NCBI RefSeq assembly: GCF_019655055.1
Contig: NZ_BPFA01000006.1
Coordinates: 124,001-188,000 of the forward strand
Length of the DNA stretch: 64,000 nt
Direction of reading: 5' to 3'
From: Shewanella sp. MBTL60-112-B2
GTDB lineage: Bacteria; Pseudomonadota; Gammaproteobacteria; Enterobacterales; Shewanellaceae
Every line of letters starts with the position of its first letter. Position 1 is the first letter of the stretch. Both the position numbers and the translations under genes were made by a program. Below, one piece after another: positions 59,264 to 64,000 of this stretch. Below the pieces are notes generated by a model, which saw only the letters and a program-made list of their open reading frames with translations, searched no databases and was not told the origin of the DNA.

Positions 59264-60154
59264 ATGAGGTTCGTTTACTTTTATTGTATCTGTGTGGTGT
59301 TGCTTTCTGGCTGTAGTTTTCAGGCAGATAGACCTGCTCCAGTAGAATCTATTAACGGTCCCCAAACCCCGTCGATCACCAAAGGATCGATCACAGGAAG
59401 TCGCTATATCGTAAAAAATGGTGACACTCTCTATTCTATCGCATGGGGAGCTAATAAAGATTTTGTTGATATTGCAAAGAAAAATCGTCTGCCAAAGCCT
59501 TACACCATCTACCCTGGCCAAGTTTTGAGTCTTAGCTCTAAAAGATATGTTACAAATAGCCAAAGCGCCAAAAAAACGACGAACTCAAGCACTAAAAGCC
59601 CTGCGGCGAGTGCTAAACCCCATCAAAAACAAGTGGTTAGCTCTAACACTTCTACAGCGTCAAATCAGAATAATGGGTCAAAAAAACAGCTTGATCCTGT
59701 CGCCAAGCCTGCGTATTCTGTAACAAGCAGTCAACAAGATGTTAACCGAATTATCCACAAGCCAGTCGAGCTTCCAAAGAAAGTAAGTCGCTGGTCATGG
59801 CCTGTGAAAGGTAAGGTGATTGGAACTTTCTCTGCCAAAGAGCAGGGAAATAAAGGGATAAAGATCGCAGGTAACCGAGGTGATGTGATTCGAGCCGCTG
59901 CAAGTGGTCGAGTTGTTTATGCAGGTAGCGCACTTCGGGGGTACGGTAACTTAGTTATCATTAAGCATAGTGATGACTATCTAAGTGCTTATGCTCATGC
60001 TGATAAGATCTCAGTTAAGGAAAAGCAACTTGTTGATGTTGGACAAACAGTTGCGACAATGGGTAGAACTGGTACAAATCGGGTCATGTTACATTTTGAG
60101 ATCCGATACCATGGAAAGTCAGTAAACCCTGTTAAATTTTTGCCTAAACAATAG
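59264..60154 (+). CDS. nlpD: Lipoprotein NlpD (LysM, degenerate LytM/M23)
   Basis: An outer-membrane lipoprotein that activates amidase AmiC at the septum in E. coli. The 296-residue product has lipobox LLSGC with the acylated Cys17, then LysM (YIVKNGDTLYSIAWGAN) near 47-90. A Ser/Lys/Asn-rich linker follows, then a LytM domain at about 190-293 (RGYGNLVIIKHSDDYLSAYA, LHFEIRYHGKSVNP). The first zinc ligand motif of active M23 enzymes is replaced (KGIKIAGNRGD), so it should be an activator and not a hydrolase. The main rpoS promoter lies within nlpD in relatives. Confidence 0.95.
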   Translation: MRFVYFYCICVVLLSGCSFQADRPAPVESINGPQTPSITKGSITGSRYIVKNGDTLYSIAWGANKDFVDIAKKNRLPKPYTIYPGQVLSLSSKRYVTNSQSAKKTTNSSTKSPAASAKPHQKQVVSSNTSTASNQNNGSKKQLDPVAKPAYSVTSSQQDVNRIIHKPVELPKKVSRWSWPVKGKVIGTFSAKEQGNKGIKIAGNRGDVIRAAASGRVVYAGSALRGYGNLVIIKHSDDYLSAYAHADKISVKEKQLVDVGQTVATMGRTGTNRVMLHFEIRYHGKSVNPVKFLPKQ

Positions 60155-60230
60155 TTGTTGGGCCGCCATTTTGGCAAATCGGAGGATAGTGAAGTGCAGT
60201 AGTTTAATGTGAAAATTTGGGAGAAATATT

Positions 60231-61199
60231 ATGGGCAGATTAAATAGTGCCGTTGTTGCAGAGCAACCAAACAGTGACTCTGTAAAAGATTCATCGAATA
60301 CTCTTAATAAACAGGATGTAAAAGAAGCTGAATTAGAACAGCAAGTGCAAGATGATTTACAAAAGAACTTAGATGCCACACAGCTGTATCTAGGTGAAAT
60401 TGGATTTTCCCCTCTCCTCAGTGCTGAGGAAGAAGTGTATTTTTCACGTAAATCCCTTAAAGGGTGTGAAAAATCTCGTAACCGCATGATTGAAAGTAAC
60501 CTCAGATTGGTCGTAAAAATTGCACGTCGATATAATAATCGTGGCTTAGCGCTGCTCGATCTTATCGAGGAGGGGAACTTAGGCCTTATCCGAGCCGTAG
60601 AGAAGTTCGATCCTGAGCGTGGCTTTAGATTTTCAACCTATGCAACATGGTGGATTAGACAGACGATTGAGCGAGCTATTATGAATCAGACTCGTACCAT
60701 TCGATTACCCATCCATGTGGTAAAAGAGCTCAATGTTTATCTGCGTACTGCAAGAGAGCTAGCGCATAAGCTAGATCACGAGCCTACGGCTGAAGAGATT
60801 GCAGATAAGCTAGATCTACCCAGTGCGGATGTAAGCCGCATGCTTAAACTTAATGAAAGAATTACCTCTGTCGACACGCCATTAGGTGGCGAAAGTGATA
60901 AAGCATTGCTAGATGTACTTGCCGATGATGATAACGTAGGTCCTGACTATAAGGTGCAGGACGAAGATATGTCTAAGTCTGTGGTGAAATGGCTAGATGA
61001 GCTTAATACCAAACAAAGAGAAGTGTTAGCGCGCCGATTTGGTTTATTAGGCTATGAGCCATCTACTCTAGAAAATGTTGGTAAAGAAATTGGTTTAACC
61101 CGTGAAAGAGTACGTCAAATTCAAGTTGAGGCACTTAAGCGCTTGAAAGACTTACTGGGGGCACAAGGCCTTTCTGTTGAAGCCATTTTTAAAGCATAA
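60231..61199 (+). CDS. rpoS: RNA polymerase sigma factor RpoS
   Basis: Stationary-phase and general stress sigma factor. The 322-residue protein has region 1.2 ([20 protein letters not shown]), region 2 ([56 protein letters not shown]), region 3 ([19 protein letters not shown]) and region 4 ([36 protein letters not shown]). The ATG at 60231 follows GGGAGAAA. A 77-base spacer separates it from nlpD. A strong terminator follows. Confidence 0.98.
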   Translation: MGRLNSAVVAEQPNSDSVKDSSNTLNKQDVKEAELEQQVQDDLQKNLDATQLYLGEIGFSPLLSAEEEVYFSRKSLKGCEKSRNRMIESNLRLVVKIARRYNNRGLALLDLIEEGNLGLIRAVEKFDPERGFRFSTYATWWIRQTIERAIMNQTRTIRLPIHVVKELNVYLRTARELAHKLDHEPTAEEIADKLDLPSADVSRMLKLNERITSVDTPLGGESDKALLDVLADDDNVGPDYKVQDEDMSKSVVKWLDELNTKQREVLARRFGLLGYEPSTLENVGKEIGLTRERVRQIQVEALKRLKDLLGAQGLSVEAIFKA

Positions 61200-61242
61200 A
61201 ATTAAAGCATAAAGTACTGCCTCGTTCTGAGGTCAGATAAAT

Positions 61243-61275
61243 AAAAAGCGCAGTTGATTCCAACTGCGCTTTTTT
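61243..61275. terminator. Bidirectional terminator between rpoS and mutS
   Basis: The 9-bp core stem GCGCAGTTG / CAACTGCGC has five As before and six Ts after, so it can serve both converging genes. Confidence 0.92.
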
Positions 61276-61303
61276 AGTGCTTGCTATCCAGAGTTTTAAA
61301 ATA

Positions 61304-63883
61304 TTATAAAGCCAGCTTTTTCAGACTATACAAATAGTCTAGAGCTTGCCTTGGAGTCAGCTCATCCGGATTTAGCTTTTGCAGTGCTTCTAAAGCCGGT
61401 GATGGAGCACTAGGTGCAAAACTCAGGCTCTGTTGAGTATTTTGTTGCTCGCTATTTTGCTGTATGTCGTGATCGCGGCTCTCAAGTTGGTGTAACTTGT
61501 GTTTAGCTGCACTGATAACACAATTTGGTACACCTGCCAGAGCGGCCACTTGCAGGCCATAACTGCGGCTTGCAGCCCCCTCTTGAACTGCATGCATAAA
61601 CACAATGCTATCGCCATGTTCGACGGCATCAAGATGCACATTTTCTACATTGTTTAGCTGCTCAGGCAGTTGTGTCAGCTCAAAGTAATGAGTCGCAAAC
61701 AGTGTCATCGCCTGCAGATGTTTGGCTAAATATTCTGCCGCTGTCCAGGCAAGTGATAGCCCATCATAAGTTGACGTTCCTCGGCCGATTTCATCCATCA
61801 ATACCAGACTGTTTGGCGTGGCATTATGTAAGATGTTGGCGGTTTCAGTCATTTCGACCATAAAGGTTGAGCGACCAGAGGCCAAGTCATCGGATGCTCC
61901 AATACGGGTAAATATCCTGTCTACAGGACCAATGACTGCATGCTCAGCTGGGACATAACAACCGATATGAGCCATAAGGGTGATCAAGGCAACCTGACGC
62001 ATGTAAGTAGACTTACCACCCATGTTAGGACCGGTGACAATAAGCATTTTGCGCTGTGCGTTTAAAGTGACCGGGTTAGCGATAAATGGACTCTGGCTAA
62101 CTTGCTCCACTACAGGATGACGACCCGCTTCAATCTGAATTCCCGATATGTTTGATAGCTCCGGGCAATGGTAATTGAGACTCTCGGCTCGTTCAGCAAA
62201 GTTACATAATACATCTAGTTCGGCCGAGGCTTTGGCAAAGTCTTGTAGCTCATGCAGTTTAGGCAAGATAAGGTCGAATAGCTGCTCCCATAACTGTTTC
62301 TCTAGCGCAAGAGCCTTACCTTGGCTCGATAGCACCTTTTCCTCATGCTCTTTTAGCTCAGGGATAATATAGCGCTCGGTATTCTTCAAGGTTTGTCTGC
62401 GCTGATAACTTAGCGGCACGAGATCAGATTCACGGCGACTGACTTCAATATAGTAGCCATGGACTCGGTTATAGCCGACTTTGAGTGTCGAAATGCCAGT
62501 TAGTTCTTTCTCACGGGCTTCAAGTTCATGTAAGTAATCTGTTGCGCCTTCACTCAACTTACGCCATTGATCGAGCTCCTCATTGTAGCCCTCACGGATC
62601 ACACCACCATCGCGAATAAGCATAGGCGGATTATCGACAACGGCTCGGGAGAGTAAATCAACCTCCTCAGGGAACACGCCAATCACTTGCGATAGGTATT
62701 TAAGGTGCGGCGCACTGGCTTGGCTTAGTGTTTGTTGTAGCTGTGGCAGTAAGGTAAGAGCTTGACGAAGGCGTGCAAAGTCTCTTGGGCGAGCATTACG
62801 CAGTGCAATACGGGCGGTAATACGCTCGACATCTCCAAGAGCCTTAAGATCTTCTGATAGCGTCTCAAAGTCGCCGCTCGTCATCAGTTCAGCTATCGAT
62901 GTTTGCCTAGCTCGAATAATGTCATGATCGCGAAGAGGCTGATGGATCCAGCGCTGCAGCATTCGGCTACCCATAGGGGTTACAGTGTTATCAAGCACTG
63001 ATGCTAAGGTGTTTTCGCGGCCGCCTTGTAGATTTACCGTAAGCTCTAAGTTACGGCGAGTCGCGGCATCTAATACGATACTGTCTGACTGATTGAAACG
63101 GACAATCGAGTTGATATGCGGCAATGCTGTACGCTGAGTGTCTTTCACATACTGCATCAAGCAACCAGCAGCCTGTAAAGACAGTCTCGCGTCTTCGATA
63201 CCGAAGCCATTTAAATCTTTAGTGCCAAATTGATTAAGTAGCATGCGCTGACAAGTATCGTAATCGAACTCCCACTCAGGGCGTCGACGAGTGCCGTTCA
63301 TCCCCGCGATAAGGCTCATTTGCGAGAAGTCTTCACTGTAGAGTAGCTCTGCTGGATTGGTACGTTGTAGCTCGGCTTCCAAGGCTTCAGTATTGGCGAG
63401 CTCGGTGATGACGAAGCGCCCCGATGCGACATCTAAAGTCGCATAACCATAGCCGGTTTTACCCTGATATAAAGCAGCAAGTAAATTATCTTGCCTCTCT
63501 TGTAGCAGTGCTTCGTCGGTTAAGGTTCCAGGGGTCACAATACGAACGACTTTACGCTCAACAGGGCCTTTAGAAGTTGCTGGGTCACCCACTTGCTCGC
63601 AAATCGCTACCGAAACACGTAGCTGCACTAATTTAGCTAAATAACCTTCGACTGCGTGGTAAGGCAAGCCCGCCATAGGGATAGGATCACCGCCACTTTT
63701 ACCTCGGGCTGTTAATGAGATCCCAAGTAGCTCAGATGCTTTCTTTGCATCTTCATAAAAGAGCTCATAAAAATCGCCCATGCGATAAAAGAGCAACATA
63801 TCGGGATGCTGGGCTTTTAACGTCAAATATTGACGCATCATAGGAGTGTGTTTTTCTAAGCTTTGGGGATCAATAGCGGTCAT
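61304..63883 (-). CDS. mutS: DNA mismatch repair protein MutS
   Basis: Recognises base mismatches and recruits MutL. The 859-residue protein has the Phe-x-Glu mismatch wedge in [11 protein letters not shown] near residue 38, a connector and lever, and the ATPase with Walker [14 protein letters not shown]. Further conserved segments are [20 protein letters not shown] and [12 protein letters not shown]. The C-terminal tetramer segment ([20 protein letters not shown]) is intact. ATG 63883 ([20 protein letters not shown]) matches E. coli MutS; the open frame to 63955 is rejected. It is convergent with rpoS. The promoter region at 63884-64000 runs off the window edge. Confidence 0.97.
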   Translation of the reverse strand: MTAIDPQSLEKHTPMMRQYLTLKAQHPDMLLFYRMGDFYELFYEDAKKASELLGISLTARGKSGGDPIPMAGLPYHAVEGYLAKLVQLRVSVAICEQVGDPATSKGPVERKVVRIVTPGTLTDEALLQERQDNLLAALYQGKTGYGYATLDVASGRFVITELANTEALEAELQRTNPAELLYSEDFSQMSLIAGMNGTRRRPEWEFDYDTCQRMLLNQFGTKDLNGFGIEDARLSLQAAGCLMQYVKDTQRTALPHINSIVRFNQSDSIVLDAATRRNLELTVNLQGGRENTLASVLDNTVTPMGSRMLQRWIHQPLRDHDIIRARQTSIAELMTSGDFETLSEDLKALGDVERITARIALRNARPRDFARLRQALTLLPQLQQTLSQASAPHLKYLSQVIGVFPEEVDLLSRAVVDNPPMLIRDGGVIREGYNEELDQWRKLSEGATDYLHELEAREKELTGISTLKVGYNRVHGYYIEVSRRESDLVPLSYQRRQTLKNTERYIIPELKEHEEKVLSSQGKALALEKQLWEQLFDLILPKLHELQDFAKASAELDVLCNFAERAESLNYHCPELSNISGIQIEAGRHPVVEQVSQSPFIANPVTLNAQRKMLIVTGPNMGGKSTYMRQVALITLMAHIGCYVPAEHAVIGPVDRIFTRIGASDDLASGRSTFMVEMTETANILHNATPNSLVLMDEIGRGTSTYDGLSLAWTAAEYLAKHLQAMTLFATHYFELTQLPEQLNNVENVHLDAVEHGDSIVFMHAVQEGAASRSYGLQVAALAGVPNCVISAAKHKLHQLESRDHDIQQNSEQQNTQQSLSFAPSAPSPALEALQKLNPDELTPRQALDYLYSLKKLAL

Positions 63884-64000
63884 CGATTTGTTTTGCCTGT
63901 CATTTACTGTGGCAGCATAAAGTGCCTTAAACAATATTGACGCTAATATTAACAATATTTTGTGGCCTTGAGGCGGAATTCTTACAGTGTTTCAGCAAAA

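Noticed and set aside
59264-60154. NlpD as an active M23 endopeptidase
   Set aside because: The first zinc-ligand motif is replaced (KGIKIAG), as in non-catalytic NlpD/EnvC proteins.

Overview
The window reads as chromosomal DNA of a gammaproteobacterium, most likely a Shewanella. The signs are a glgBXPCA glycogen cluster, a Shewanella-like protein phosphatase with a signal peptide, a RibB protein fused to a cysteine-less GTP cyclohydrolase II domain (the RibBX variant reported from Shewanella), and the conserved run barA-rlmD-relA-mazG-pyrG-eno-ftsB-ispD-ispF-truD-surE-pcm-nlpD-rpoS-mutS. No rRNA gene, CRISPR array or convincing tRNA was seen. glgB is cut by the left edge. At the right edge the mutS upstream region is cut.

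Layout. 1-10.1 kb: glycogen operon on + (branching, debranching, phosphorylase, ADP-glucose pyrophosphorylase, synthase). 10.3-18.4 kb: minus-strand genes for an NYN-domain protein, a small arginine-rich protein, an RND pump with its adaptor, an exported PPP-type phosphatase and an acyltransferase-3 membrane protein. 18.6-30.0 kb: ettA, then glyA, nrdR, the riboflavin genes ribD-ribE-ribBX-ribH with nusB, thiL and pgpA, and recN under two LexA boxes. 30.1-34.7 kb: an accessory island with two genes packaged as integron-type cassettes (matched attC end boxes, no integrase in view) among dispersed palindromic repeats. 34.7-41.6 kb: a TPR response regulator, a BvgS-like four-stage sensor kinase and a LysR regulator. 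41.6-42.0 kb: a 426-bp MITE-like element. 42.1-46.8 kb: yjaG and barA, the latter split by a complete 1329-bp IS10. 46.9-64.0 kb: housekeeping genes from rlmD to mutS.

How the genes connect. The glycogen cluster encodes both synthesis and breakdown of storage glucan. In E. coli the BarA/UvrY-Csr cascade controls glycogen genes, so the broken barA may change expression of the first 10 kb. relA and rpoS add the stringent and stationary-phase controls. ribD, ribE, ribBX and ribH cover most of riboflavin synthesis, but the GTP cyclohydrolase II step must be supplied elsewhere because the fused domain here lacks its zinc cysteines.

Most notable: (i) a DUF262/DUF1524 (GmrSD-like) probable restriction gene and an unknown 175-residue protein with a heptad Cys-Gly repeat, each bounded by perfectly complementary 10-bp cassette ends; (ii) IS10 in barA with a perfect 9-bp target duplication; (iii) a MITE with 15-bp perfect termini and TAA duplications; (iv) a decayed tandem copy of the 3' end of surE. 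Statements about families are from memory; no database search was run.
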